Below are positions 10,386-22,071 of a stretch of DNA of 64,000 nucleotides, piece by piece. The notes under the pieces are model-generated. The model worked only from the letters and a program-made list of their open reading frames with translations. It did no database searches and was not told the origin of the DNA. Position 1 is the first letter of the stretch; each line of letters begins with the position of its first letter. Source of the DNA: Uranotaenia lowii (Eukaryota; Arthropoda; Insecta; Diptera; Culicidae); assembly GCF_029784155.1 (NCBI RefSeq), contig NC_073692.1, positions 418,558,352-418,622,351 on the forward strand, written 5' to 3'. A program made the translations under genes and the position numbers.

Positions 10386-11675
10386 TCAAGACTTCATTCA
10401 ATTTTCATTTCTGTCGAAGTTGATGTATTTTTTATAAGCTTTATGGTTGAATTCTTACCACATTTGGTTAATGCGTTCCAATTCAAAAACGGTTCTTCAG
10501 TGGTTTTCGAAATATATCGCGTTATTTTTTTCTATCAAAAGTAGGTAATCAAAAACGACCGTGTTCATCGCTAGATGTAAAAAAACAAAAAGTATAATGC
10601 AAATGTGTGTGCGTGTATATCGAGATATTTCCTTTTGTGTATGTGGCCGTTAGTTTCACGATAACCCGTAGATAGCGCTGCGGAACAAGCGCCAAAATCA
10701 GTCTTCAGTGATCAGTCTGGGTATCTGGAGTCTGCGACACTACTCAATATGTACGCTCATTTTTTTTATAACCATTTATGGTTCTTAAACAACCATTTTA
10801 TGAGTTTTGCTTCAAAACCGCCAATATGGCTATTTTTCAACAATTTTTATAGAATTGTTTTTAACCATTTTGGTAGTTTTCGAGCATTAACCACAAAATG
10901 CTTGAAAAATTTTGTGCTTCATCACCGCCATTTTGCAAATGATTGATTCCGTAGCTGGGTGCGTTTTACGAGGAGAAAATGTCAATCGATTTATTCTGCT
11001 TTAGGGATCAAAATCATACGGCGGACATCCTCTTTTAAAGGTTAGTCAATTATTTGCTAGGTGATCGAAACTAGAACTGAATTTCGAATTGTTTCTTCCA
11101 GAATAGGATGCTGAAATCTGGAGGTCCTCCTTTATTTGGGTTCTTTGAAAAGCTGGTACGGTCATTTTCCTCCATACCATCCGGAAACCTGAATCGGGTC
11201 GGACCTGGCCGTTGTGGAACCGATAGATTTGTTTGCTGTCGGGATTTTTTCTTAACTGAATTTGCTGCAACATGGATCTTTCAGATCAAAATGTCAGGAA
11301 GCCGTCTCGGAAGTTTCGGAATGACAGCTGGATCATCGGAAACACTCCGAAGCTGGCTTGAGCCTACAGCTTTGTCACCACCCTGTCCGGGATTGACCAT
11401 AACTCGAGCGTTAGTATTCTCAAGTATGTGAATTCCTACCTTTTTCAAATTTTTTCTGAAAACAACTTTTGTAGGGTTACCGGAAAACCGTTCCACTTCG
11501 GTAATATTTTCCATTGGACGGATTGGAGTGTTTTTTAGCCTGTCGGAATGCCCATGTTGGGTAAATGGGTCCATCACTTCCGGCGCTGCCCCGCTCTGTG
11601 ACTAGAATAGTTTTCGTATTTGGATTTGGTGGCTATCGTAGAGGAATTTACCTTCGGCTCTATTGCTGCTAGCAC
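10386..11675. other. Unique-looking DNA, no gene assigned
   Basis: A GC-richer segment at 11046-11577 has open frames on both strands (107 codons plus, 98 codons minus), none with recognised motifs, and the overlap makes the coding strand undecidable. The segment 10690-10739 matches 4013-4056 in reverse. Motifs such as AACCATTT recur at 10760-10880, as in other MITE-like parts of the window. Confidence 0.35.
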
Positions 11676-11798
11676 AGTGCAGTGGTTTTCAAAGTGGTCC
11701 CTACCGCCCCCTTGGGGCGTTGAGAGCCTTCAAGGGGGCGGTGAGTTCAGTTTTGGAATTTGGGGGGCGTTTGAAGTACTCACGGTGAAATCGTAGGC

Positions 11799-12186
11799 AA
11801 GGTTGCCGAAAATAAATTCTGTGTTTTTAGAAAAAAAAAAAAATCTGACTTTCTGTGATTTTTACCAAAAATTCTGTGATGGTGTTCTGTGTTGCTATTT
11901 CCTTAAATTTCATTGAAAATTCATAATAAACTGGATCTTTTTTACATTTAAATTAGGTTAAATCAATTGAAACTACCAATCTTATCATACTTTTTAGATT
12001 CAAAGAAAAAAAATCAATTTTATATCGGAAAATAAATTATGATTCTGGAAATCCATTCCAAATTAAAAAAAATCTGTGAAATCTGTGAATTTTTCAAAAT
12101 TCTGTGATCTGTGACAAAGATTCTGTGATGGAAATTTGCTCAAAATTCTGTGAAATTACAGATTTTTCTGTGATTTCGGCAACTTT
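11799..12186. mobile_element. MITE with GTTGCCGAAA ends
   Basis: A terminal inverted repeat starts AGGTTGCCGAAAAT at 11799 and is mirrored by ATTTCGGCAACTT near 12186. The interior repeats the motif TTCTGTGAT many times. About 388 bp, non-coding. Target duplication not clear. It lies within the hAT-like element and so was probably inserted after it. Confidence 0.65.
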
Positions 12187-12571
12187 GGTCGTAAGTTCAC
12201 ATTTTCACAAATCACGAAACAACGAAGATTTGAAATTACAATGAGTAAGTTCGATGAAAAACAATAAAATTACGTTACAGAACTAAACATCAGGGGTGAA
12301 AATATGAATCCTATTCGATTCGAGATACTCGTTTCGAGTTTTAACTCGAATCGAATTAGAATCGGTATTACGTATCTCGTTCGAGTTCTAAATTCTAACG
12401 TACTAGATTTCGAGTAAACCGGGTAGTAGATCATCTCGAAACGAAGTGTCAAATTTTGGAGTTTGTTAACAAAAACAAAAGTTTAATTTGCTGAATTTAT
12501 TTTAAACGCCGAACATTTTTTTTCCGATTAATATAACTTTACGAAGATAGTGCTCAAAAAAGAAACTCGAC

Positions 12572-13808
12572 ATGTTTTTCTACGGAAGCGACAGTGACGA
12601 TGATTGTATGCTTGCACCACAGAGACGTCAGCTGCGGGATAAAAGTGATCCTCTTTCTCTGAATAAAAATCAGTGAGTCTTGTTTAGCTGCTTGTATATT
12701 GGATAGAAGTAATAATTTCCATGCTTTTCAAGGTTTCGTCAGTGTTTTAGAGTGAGTCGAGAAGCTTTCAAGAATATTCTTGAAACAACCGAGTTCCCGC
12801 AAACTTCCAAATCCTCAGCTATTCCTTCTACGTTGAAATTGGCAGCCACTTTAAATCTACTAGCTAGTGGATCCTATCAAACCAACGTGGGAGCAAGCTT
12901 TTTGCTTGGAATGGCGCAGCCAACCGTTTCTACGATATTTAGCGAATTAATATCTCTATTAGAAGAAACCCTCTGTGAAAAGTGGATCGGATTAAATACG
13001 CAATCCTTCAATGAAACAAAAAAGCACTACTTTGATAAATTCAAGATACCCGGTGTCGTAGGGTGTATCGATGGTACCCATATACCCATTTTGAGACCTA
13101 CAAAGGACGAACACATGTATTTTAATCGAAAAGGATTTCACAGTATCAACGCCATGATAGTAAGTAACTATAACACTTTTTAGTTTTTGAAAAAATTTTG
13201 CCCATGAATAATATTTTTCAACACACAGATAACCGACCATAACTATCGCATTCTGGCCATAAATCCCCGTTTCGGTGGAGCTGCTCACGACTCATTTGTG
13301 TGGGACATGAGTGCAGAACGAGAGTTTTTCGAAGAAAACTTCCGGAATGAAGAATCTAGATTATTAGGTAAGCTTACATCTCAGTTCACGTGAAAATTTT
13401 ATTGAAGTCATTTGAATTTCAGGTGATAGTGGATATTGCTTAGCACCTTGGCTGTTAACACCATACCGAAATGCTATCGCTAATTATGGTTCAGGGGAAG
13501 AAAAGTTCAACAGTATACATTCTACTGCCAGATGCTCGATAGAAAGAGGAATTGGTGTATTAAAATCTCGCTGGAGGTGTCTATCGTCTGATCGTAAGCT
13601 TCGATACAGTCCGAAGAAGATCACAGCAATTATAAATGTGTGTTGTGCGTTACAAAACATGTGTATAGCTTATAATGTAGAATTTGATTTAGATATATTA
13701 TTACCCGCGGACCAATTATCAGTAACAGCTGAAATGCGAAATGACCGTGTATTAGACAGAAGGGCCCAAAGAATTCGTGACGCAATCAGAGACTCTTTGC
13801 TTGACTAA
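12572..13808 (+). CDS. PIF/Harbinger DDE transposase, four exons
   Basis: Four exons joined by canonical GT-AG introns: 12572-12672, 12733-13159, 13229-13367 and 13423-13808. Together they give an uninterrupted frame of 350 codons plus TAA. The N-terminus is acidic (GSDSDDD), followed by QFRQCFRVSREAFKNILE, the usual family entry to the HTH region. The DDE_Tnp_4 catalytic core is visible: GCIDGTHIP (first Asp), GAAHDSFVW (second Asp), GDSGY, then SIERGIGVLKSRW with the Glu. The enzyme would cut and reinsert the element DNA in the nucleus. ATG at 12572 was chosen because it opens exon 1 in phase. No stop or frameshift was seen, so this copy may encode a functional protein; activity is inference. 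Confidence 0.9.
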
Positions 13809-13899
13809 AATGAAGAATTCTAGTTTTGTTGACTGCAGGGACAATATTTTACGCAGGAATAAATATGTATATTTATTAATAAGAACAACAAATAATGTA

Positions 13900-14970
13900 T
13901 TAATTCCTTTCAGTTCGAATACTTGGATTGGATTGGATGGAATCAAATTTTTTCAACTCCAATTCAAGCATTTGTTTTTTGATTTCCAAGCTTTCTGGCT
14001 TGATTTGTAACAGAGCTTTTTGTGTTTGGTTCGATTCTTCCTTCGCTTCAACGTATCTTCGAAAAAGTTTCTTGTTTATCCTTTTTTCCGTTAATCCGCT
14101 TACTTGTCCTAGTTCCAGTTCCAGTATCCATGTCACGTACACGTCCAGTGTCCTCAGAAGCTGAAGGAAAGCCGCCCAACTCTTCTGCCATATATTCATT
14201 AACAAAAACTTCATTTTCATCATTTGATCGAGCTTCCATGGAGGGTTCCGATATTTCATCTAACGACGGAAGACGCCTCTTCCGGCAACCAAACGATTTT
14301 GCCGACGCAATACCAACAACAGCGGAACTTAAACCGGCAGATCTCACCACACTTTCTTCATATAAGTTCAACTGTTTGGTTTTATTAGGACCGCCTCCCG
14401 TTTTGTTTGCGCTGGTTATGTTGTGGCGAAGTTTGTTCTTGACCTTGTACTTATAATCCGCCCACACCTAAGTAATAATAAAAATGTAAACTATTTGTAC
14501 AGTTGAAAACCAAACACACAATAATCGATTTTGTTTATAATATTTTTATAACTTTTAACAGTAATCTTGAAAAAACGCACCATAAATCATAATACTTTCA
14601 AAATTTATAAAATCATATAACAAATAGAGTAAAACAAAAAATAAAGATTTCAGATCCCGGGTTTCACATCATCAGGTACTGTTATGAATTAACTTACTTT
14701 TTTCCACTCTGTAACTCCCCGCGCAGGAGGACCTCGCTCGTTAAGTCCATTTTTCAACTCTTCCCATAATCTGTGGGAAGTCCTTTTAGCGTCATTGGTT
14801 TTAAACAGCCCTTTTGCGAGATTTGGATTCTCCTCCATGAAATCCGTTATAAATTCAATTTGATTGTGATTGACACTCATAGTTTGTCGTGGCGATTCCA
14901 TAGTCCTAAAGCAAAAATAAATGGATGAGATAGGGTAGAAATACACTAAACAACAACATATTTACTTACG
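13900..14970 (-). pseudogene. Harbinger Myb/SANT-like accessory gene, frameshifted
   Basis: The second Harbinger gene, whose family role is to bind element ends and help import the transposase into the nucleus. On minus, a leader ends at 14970, followed by a GT-AG intron (14969-14906). ATG is at 14901-14899. Exon 1 (14901-14698, 68 codons) ends GVTEWKK, the intron is 14697-14468, and exon 2 starts VWADYKYKVKNK in phase. This rebuilds the Trp-rich Myb/SANT-like motif. The frame stops at 14048. However, the next frame down to 13900 contains a charged coiled-coil-like tail (RYVEAKEESNQTQKALLQIK) typical of these proteins. A one-base indel near the A run at 14074-14090 probably broke the original C-terminus. 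Confidence 0.8.
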
Positions 14971-16022
14971 TATTAGATGAAAACCACAAGCAATACGTTT
15001 AAAATTGGAATTTTCTGCAAACTAACTTGTTTTCACGAAATTATCCAAACGATCGAAAACTATATAGCTGTCGAGACTTTTGTTTTCGTTTCGAGCAAAA
15101 AAAATGCTCGAACACAATGATTCATAATGCCAAAATTGACGTTTTAGTACTCGAAGATCTAGTACTCTCGAAAATGTTCCATTCGAATCGAGCTCGTTCA
15201 AGATCGGTAATGCCAAAGTAGGTCGAATCGAACGAAACTCGATTGTTTCGAGTTCCATAATCCCGCCCCAGGTTCAAGATTAAAATAGCTAGAATTTTAC
15301 AGAGCTGCAAGCTATTTTTTTCCAGTATCTCAAAAAAAAAATTCTCAAAATGTATCTTAAAGATTATTTAATTTATCACAGATTTTGTATACGCTCTACA
15401 TGTTGATCTTATTTTGTATGATTATTTTGGGTTTTACTTAAAAGTTTAATTAATTATAGCATGCTTGATGTTTGATAATCTTTAAAATGTATTATCTCAA
15501 AAAATCCGCGCTACAGAATAAACCTTCGAAAAAAAGAATTGTTTATGGTGAGAGAATTTTTTATTTTAAGTTCTGATTTGTATATCTTTATTTCAATAGA
15601 ATCAAAAAATCGATTGTGCCATTTCGAGAAAACACGCTTTTAAGTTGTTATGTTTAGCAATTTTCCATACATATTTTTCAAAAAAATTATTTTTCATTTT
15701 TCTTTCGAACGAAATAGTATGTGGAAAAGTTCTTAAAATCTGAAAAATCACAGAAGATAGTTTGAAATATGAAGAATTGTTTGAAATTATTAAATCAAAA
15801 TCGACCATTTATACACTTAAAATACCGCCTACCCCTTTGGCTGATGAAAATTTGAATGAATTTTGAGTTAAAAGTCGTACAACAACTAAATGCCAAAAGT
15901 GAATAGTTATTCAACGATCCAAATCATCATTTTTTAAGATTTTCTACAAATTTGACGAAGGGGGCGTTGGGTACGAAAATCTTGCGAAAAGGGGCGGTGA
16001 GTGAAAAAGTTTGAAAACCACA

Positions 16023-17134
16023 GTGCTATCAGGTGATGCTTTTCCTCAGCGCGCCGCCTCACAATATTCACAAGGAATAAAACGCGCGAATTTAATTTTG
16101 GCCACATCCGTCATTATAACCAGTCGAAAGTGAAAAAAACGCCATTTCGAAAAGCTTCTGTCGGAGCAGAATCTGAAACAAAGTTTTGCTAAGGAACCTT
16201 TCATTGTCGATAACCGGAAAGCCTGTATAGTAAACATGCATGTTTAACAAACAAGATATTAAATATACAAAATGAAAACTCGTTTTTTTTTTTAATTTTT
16301 TATCCACATTTTGAAAATTTCCAATTTTGCCATTCTGCTTTCCGAATTATGGTTCAAAAATAACCATTTTCCTACTTCTAGGGTGCTGTCTCTTACGATT
16401 GAAAAATAACCAAGCTCGAACTTCTCCCCTAGAAGTCATTTTATGGCTTCTCATGGAGAACTCATAAAATGGCATTTCCCGGGAAAAGGTCAAAAATGTT
16501 TTTTTTTTAATTGTAAATGGTTTAATAATTTCTAGCGTGTGGCGCGGATCCAACACTTGGTGCTATCGAAAAAAGAGAAATTCTAGGTGATGAAGAAGCT
16601 AATTTTCGGTGAGTAGTTAAAACTTTGTTGTGTATTTGTTATTTACTTTTTTTTTATTATTTTAACAAAATTCGCAATTTTTACGGATATTTTAACAGAG
16701 CAGAATTATTTGTTAGGTATGTGAAGTGAAGTGTACAAAAAGTGTCTCCATTGAAATCAAAAAGTTCAGAGTGTCTAAGAAAACATTAAATGTCCTGCAA
16801 AATCAACACATTTTTTATTTATAAGATCCGAAAGCCCCAACTACGTTTATATTTTAATTAAATCTAAGTGAATCGCATGTAGCAGAACGCATCCCTTTTC
16901 ACATTCGACCTACGTTATTTCACATACAACTCATATGAAAATTACGTGAATTCTGCATGCTGCGCCAGCTCTGTTTGCTACCTAAAATTAACGTAGGTTT
17001 CACGTGATTTTCATGGTGGCAAAAATCTTTGGTGGTAAAAATTTTTCTATATTTTCTCTGTATATAGTTTTCATTAATTGTGTACTTCGTTTTTATTGCT
17101 GGAGCGGGAGACATTTGTCTTTCCGCTTTAAAAT
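16023..17134. other. Spacer, includes likely 5' leader of the next retrotransposon
   Basis: No gene recognised. Short inverted motifs (ACCTACGTTA near 16909 and its complement near 16990) flank a small possible hairpin region. The last ~100 bases, richer in pyrimidines, probably form the 5' UTR of the I-clade element, but its exact 5' end is not visible. Confidence 0.4.
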
Positions 17135-18577
17135 ATGAACGAAGGCGGGAGGTTAAACCCAGTTGGGGATGATGGGAACATCACCTCCGAAGATGAGGAG
17201 CTTCCGGAGGATTCGGCTAAAGCTGGTCCTTCCAATGCTCATATTTCTCTGATAGAGGGTAAATCCACATCATCACCAACTGAGAGTAGATCAACCCGGC
17301 TCCGAACATATCCTGATAGTTCAACTTTTTCTGGGCCTTGGGTGGTTTTTATTCGGCCCAAAGAAAACGGAAAAAGCTTAAATGTGGTTCAGATTACAAA
17401 AGATCTGGCGAGGTGGAACTCCGTAACCAGTATCACTAAGGTAAGACCGAACAAATTGCGCATTGTTGTGGCTAATCGGAAGGCTGCAAATGGAATTCTT
17501 GCCAGTAATTTTTTTAAATTAGAGTACCAGCTGTACATTCCGTCTCGAGACGTAGAGATCGAGGGTGTTATAACTGAAACTAGTCTGGAGGCGGAATATG
17601 TTAAGTCCCACGGCGTTGGTAAGTTTAAGAGCCTTGATTCGACTTCGGTCGAAATCTTGGATTGTCGTCAACTCACAACTGCCAACGTCGTTAATGGAGT
17701 TAAAAAGTATTCTCCTTCAGGCTCGTTTCGAGTGACCTTCGCGGGCACCGCTCTCCCTCACTACGTCTTGATTGACGGAATTTTAAGACTTCCTGTTCGT
17801 CTTTATGTGCCTCGCCCAATGCAGTGCAAAAATTGCATCAAATTGGGTCACACTGCCTCCCATTGCTGCAATAAGAAGCGCTGCCCTCTTTGTGGGGAGA
17901 GTCATGGGGAAGAAGCATGCTCAGCAATAGAGCAGAAATGCGTCTATTGCGTTGGCTCACCCCATGATATCTCGTTGTGCGAGGCATTTAAGGGTAGCTG
18001 GGACAAACAGAAGCGCTCTTTGAAAGAACGTTCCAAACGTTCTTATGCCGCCATACTAAAGAACGCTTCTCCACCGACCCAACCTCAATCCAGTAACATA
18101 TTCTCTGGGTTGTCAGTTGATCAGGAAGATACAGACACAGCTGATGATGAACACCCTGTCTTATTTGTAGGAAACTCTCGGAAGCGCGCAAAAGCGACTT
18201 CTCCCAAAATACCAAACAAAATTGCAACCGTTAACCCTCCAATCACCGTTGGGAAAAGTCTGCCGAATGAGGAAAAGGTAAACCAAGTGCCTCCTGGTTT
18301 TCGAGAAAATATTCCTTCACAGAATAAACCGACAGCTTCGAAATCTTCGAATCCCGAATCCCAGTACCCGAATTCAAATCACTTTTCTATAGAAACACCT
18401 ACTCAATCTGGGCTTTTCAAACTATCTGAAATTTTAAATGGGATTTTTTCGTTTTTCAACGTGTCTGAATCAATTAGAAGCATTGTCACTGCAATGCTAC
18501 CTATCGTGAAGTCATTTTTAATGCAGATGATGCAAACTTGGCCCCTCCTTTCAGTGTTTGTCTCTCTTGATGGCTAA
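17135..18577 (+). CDS. I-clade ORF1 nucleic-acid chaperone protein
   Basis: An uninterrupted frame of 480 codons. A low-complexity N-terminus (about 1-60) precedes a structured, RRM-like region (about 65-215). A cluster of three cysteine knuckles follows at about 225-285: CKNCIKLGHTASHC, then CPLCGESHGEEAC, then a CVYC...H...C variant. The C-terminal third is Ser/Pro/Asn-rich with a hydrophobic end. In the family this protein coats element RNA in the cytoplasm and assists target-primed reverse transcription. Its stop (TAA 18575-18577) overlaps the ORF2 start by 8 bases (ATGGCTAA), suggesting coupled translation. It is intact, although the partner ORF2 is dead. Confidence 0.85.
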   Translation: MNEGGRLNPVGDDGNITSEDEELPEDSAKAGPSNAHISLIEGKSTSSPTESRSTRLRTYPDSSTFSGPWVVFIRPKENGKSLNVVQITKDLARWNSVTSITKVRPNKLRIVVANRKAANGILASNFFKLEYQLYIPSRDVEIEGVITETSLEAEYVKSHGVGKFKSLDSTSVEILDCRQLTTANVVNGVKKYSPSGSFRVTFAGTALPHYVLIDGILRLPVRLYVPRPMQCKNCIKLGHTASHCCNKKRCPLCGESHGEEACSAIEQKCVYCVGSPHDISLCEAFKGSWDKQKRSLKERSKRSYAAILKNASPPTQPQSSNIFSGLSVDQEDTDTADDEHPVLFVGNSRKRAKATSPKIPNKIATVNPPITVGKSLPNEEKVNQVPPGFRENIPSQNKPTASKSSNPESQYPNSNHFSIETPTQSGLFKLSEILNGIFSFFNVSESIRSIVTAMLPIVKSFLMQMMQTWPLLSVFVSLDG

Positions 18578-20282
18578 TTCAAGCCGAGAGGTCGGAGATA
18601 TCACTGTATTACAGTGGAATTGCCGTAGCCTAATCCCCAAATTGGATCCGTTCAAATTTCTTCTGCATGAAACTAATTGTGATATTTTTGCATTGTCCGA
18701 AACTTGGCTTTCTTCTCAAAATGATATCTCTTTCCACGATTTTAATATTATCCGTCTGGATCGTGTAGATTCTTATGGAGGGGTGCTTTTAGGGATCAAT
18801 AAGTGCCACTCATTTTACAGAATCCACCTTCCTTCGTCAGATGGGATTGAAGCTGTTGCATGTCATACAACTATAAGAGGTAAGGACTTATGTGTTGTGA
18901 GTTTGTACTGGCCTCAGAGAGTTGCAGTGGATCGAAGTCACCTAGAGAACCTTTGTTCAGTTTTGCCTGGGCCAAGGTTGATTCTGGGTGATTTCAATTC
19001 GCATGGAACTGCCTGGGGAGAACAAGTTGACGATAGTCGTTCTACTATTATTTATGACATTTGTGACAGTTTCAATTTAACAGTTTTGAACACGGGTGAA
19101 AAAACACGAGTACCTAAACCTCCTACAAGACAAAGTGCAATTGACCTCTCACTATGCTCAAACTCACTATTATTGGATTGCCAGTGGAAGGTAATTCCTG
19201 ATCTCAATGGTAGTGACCACTTACCTATCAAAATTACTATCACCAATGGGGTCAACACTTTTAATTCAACAAATATGGCATATGATCTCACAAGACACAT
19301 CGACTGGAAAAAGTACTCGGACGCAATTGTTTCAGCCATCCATTCTGCGGATGTTTTACCTCCGTTGGAGGAATGTACCTTTCTTGTTCGTTTGATTTAT
19401 GATACTGCAGTTCTATCTCAAACAAAACCTATCCCAGATCCATCTATTCGTCGAAGGCCTCCCAATCCATGGTGGGACAGTCAGTGTACCAAACTTTACG
19501 TGGACAAATCGAACGCTTTTAAAGTTTTTCGGAAACACGGAACCTTGGATAACTTCAACGCGTATTATTCTCTTGAGCATCAGTTCAAAAACCTGATCAA
19601 GGGGAAAAAACGTGCGCATTGGCGTAATTTTGTGGGAGGTTTGTCGCGGGAAACATCCTTAAGCACTTTGTGGAATGTGGCACGAAGCATGCGTAATCGT
19701 TCTTCCACGAACGAAAGTGAAGAACATTCGCATAAATGGATTTTCAATTTTGCACGGAAAGTCTGTCCAGATTCTAACAATTCAGCCCCGGGAGTTGATA
19801 AAATAAAATTCAACTTGTTGAAAAACCTTCCGGATGCCGCCAAATTTCGCTTGTTGAATTTATTTAATGAATTCTTGGAGCATAACATTGTTCCCGAAGA
19901 TTGGAGACAAGTGAGAGTTATTGCTATCCAAAAGCCTGGGAAACCTGCATCCGATGCCCAGACTATGATGATTCTTCTGTCCAGTTTGATTTGTCTATGC
20001 AGCAGGAAATTCGTGGAATCCCGGATCCGCATCGCCCACTTCTGATTCCAAGAATTTTCGAAGCTAAATATAGACACGTCGATGCTGATAAAATGTACTT
20101 TACCGATGGGTCTCTAATTGAGGAATCAACGGGATTTGGAGTTTTCAATGAAACAACGAGCGCCTCTTATAATCTCCAGTCACCATGCTCTGTATATATA
20201 GCAGAGTTAGCTGCTATTCACTGGGCCTTGGACAGCATCGCCTCACGGTCAGTTGGGCACTACTATATTGTAACGGATAGTC
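18570..20282 (+). pseudogene. I-clade ORF2, 5' part: endonuclease, truncated RT, RNase H start
   Basis: ATG at 18570 overlaps the ORF1 stop. Residues 1-230 form an APE-type endonuclease: ITVLQWNCRS, LSETWLSS, LILGDFNSHGTAWG and NGSDHLPIKI carry the expected Asn, Glu, Asp and Asp/His residues. The RT begins (SAPGVDKIKFNLL; RVIAIQKPGKPASD) but is cut at about 19955. There the frame jumps and RNase H follows at once (MYFTDGSLIEESTGFG; VYIAELAAIHWAL). The catalytic YADD region is gone, so no RT activity is possible. The frame then reaches TDSL, where the TAA-flanked insert begins at 20283-20285. Confidence 0.85.
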
Positions 20283-21018
20283 TAAGGGGCTGTTCACTAA
20301 TTACGTAAGCACATAAGGGGGGTGCGGGGGTTTCACATTTGCTTACGATCTCTTACTAGGGGGGTAGGGGGGGTTTCCAAAAATCTTACGTAAGAAATGT
20401 AACATTAAAAATTCATCACAGCCACAGCCATACGAAACCATATTACTCAGGTTTTTTTACTCACTACCTATTTGTTGGTAAATTGTGATTTGTTATTTAT
20501 CTTTTAATCTCTTTTAATTAATAAAAAAAATGTCAGGGTCTATAAAATTTATAGATAACCAATTCAAACCAACATTCTTTAAAAACACTAAATCACATTA
20601 TTAATTTCGCTTCCATCAAAACAATCTTTTGATTTGAGAAATTTAAAGAAACACAAAGGAAAATGGCGCGTAGTGACACCACAAGTTGAATCCATCATAT
20701 TTCGAAAATGACTTCACCCATAAAAAATCTTTAAAAATCAATATAAGGCGCATTAAATAATGAATTTCTAGACAGTTTTTTCAGTGATAGACACTACCTA
20801 CTATACATTTTACTAGCGATTTACCAAAAACTTTATCGCTTACCGCTGAATGAGTCTGAGCTTTTAGGTTAGTAGACAACGTGATTGTCGTTAAACATTT
20901 TTGCCCTAATTCTAGTAGTGTAGATTTTTTTTTTAAATTTTCATGATTTGCAGGTAAAAACATAACAATTTTTTATGGTACCTTGTGCTAACCTGATCTC
21001 TCTTTTTTAAATCGGAAC

Positions 21019-21323
21019 CACAGAGAACAGACGTACAAGCTTGAACAAAAAATCTGCGGAAAAGTGTGTAAAAATTTAAATCTGATCACCAGAAAAATAC
21101 GTTTAAAATTGATTTGATACAGTGCCTTCTATTGCGCCGTTCAAAAGTTACAAATTAACATTCAATGTGCTCAGTTTTCGAAAAGGCGTAATAAAAAATG
21201 AACTCATCATTAAATCATATTCTCACTAAAATATGACGCAGCCAAAACACAAAAGTTGGTAAAAAAAAATCGTTGGCGTTTTTACACAAATTTATAGGCT
21301 AGCTTGTACGTCTGTTCTCTGTG
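21019..21323. mobile_element. 305-bp MITE, CACAGAGAACAGACG ends
   Basis: Perfect 23-bp inverted ends beginning CACAGAGAACAGACGTAC (21019-21041 and 21301-21323), flanked by TCGGAAC on both sides (21012-21018 and 21324-21330), a 7-bp direct repeat. Non-coding. Superfamily not assigned. It lies within the TAA element, and the next hAT insertion used a target overlapping its right-hand duplication. Confidence 0.85.
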
Positions 21324-21919
21324 TCGGAACTTAGCAGGGCCGTAGGAAGAACCGACTCATGGGGGGGGTTTTGGTGACTGATTTTAACCTGTGATGTTTT
21401 GCCCAACAACGTACGAAAAAAAACAAACTTTATTTGTTACTATGATTATTCATTTTTAAGTTTTCATTAATAGTTCTTGTTTTAAAACGGAACTTTAGAA
21501 AAATGGTCCTTAGCCTAAAGGGTGACCTAATTTTTTTTTATGAAACTTTTGGAAACAAAATATGGAATTTGCTTTCATCGAAAGTACAAATTTAAGAACT
21601 TGTTTAAAAGTCTGGTAGGTCGAAGCATAAAATAAGTTCTTTTCAAGCTTGCCTTCAATTTATTTAAAAAACGTATTCTATGCTCAAAACATACAAGCCC
21701 AAACTCTTTTGCAAATTCCAAGAATTTAACCTTAGAAGCAAATAAATTAAAAATTTCAAAAAAAAACAGTAAGTGATAACAAATTTTCAGATCAAATTTA
21801 CTCGAAGCAAACTTGAACTAAAGTTATGATTTCAGTTTGAAATTCAGCTTTAAAAAACTTCAATATCAAGAATGTTAATCAATACAGTAAGGTTTTTTTT
21901 TACACTGATATACGTACCG

Positions 21920-22045
21920 CGTAAAAAAAACCGTGTAAAAAAAACCGTGTTAATTCCCGAAAACCGTGTAAAAAAAAACCGTGCTAATTCCCGAAAACCG
22001 TGTAAAAAAAAACCGTGTTAATTCCCGAAAACCGTGTAAAAAAAG
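21920..22045. repeat. ACCGTGTAAAAAAA / TTAATTCCCGAAA motif array, left
   Basis: Short tandem mixture of ACCGTGTAAAAAAA and ACCGTGTTAATTCCCG units. A matching array in the same (not inverted) orientation occupies about 25339-25457 near the other end of the element. Confidence 0.85.
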
Positions 22046-22071
22046 ACCATTCGAATTCTGCAGCTTTGAAG

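Larger units (their letters stand above)
12293..15269. mobile_element. PIF/Harbinger transposon, about 2.98 kb
   Basis: Ends GGGGTGAAAATATG (left) and, in reverse, GGGGCGGGATTATG (right) form an imperfect inverted repeat. Both subterminal regions (12320-12440 and 15060-15260) are crowded with TCGAG/CTCGA motifs that could bind transposase. Inside are the two genes usual for this superfamily in convergent orientation: a DDE transposase on plus and a Myb/SANT-like protein on minus. The expected 3-bp TWA duplication is not evident (TCA at left, AGG at right), so the outer edges may be off by a few bases or altered. Confidence 0.85.
11680..16022. mobile_element. hAT-like non-autonomous element hosting other elements
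   Basis: The left end CAGTGGTTTTCAAA (11680-11693) is matched in reverse by TTTGAAAACCAC ending at about 16022. Subterminal G-rich stretches (GGGGGCG, GGGGCGGTGAG) extend the match imperfectly to about 40 bp. Ends of this form are typical of hAT elements. The exact 8-bp target duplication could not be fixed because ACAGTGC occurs at both edges and blurs the boundary. The element carries no transposase of its own; a MITE and a Harbinger element sit inside it. Confidence 0.6.

Noticed and set aside
11046..11577. A gene with frames of 98 and 75 codons on minus or 107 on plus
   Set aside because: Frames overlap on opposite strands, have no recognised motifs, and no consistent splice or start signals decide between them.
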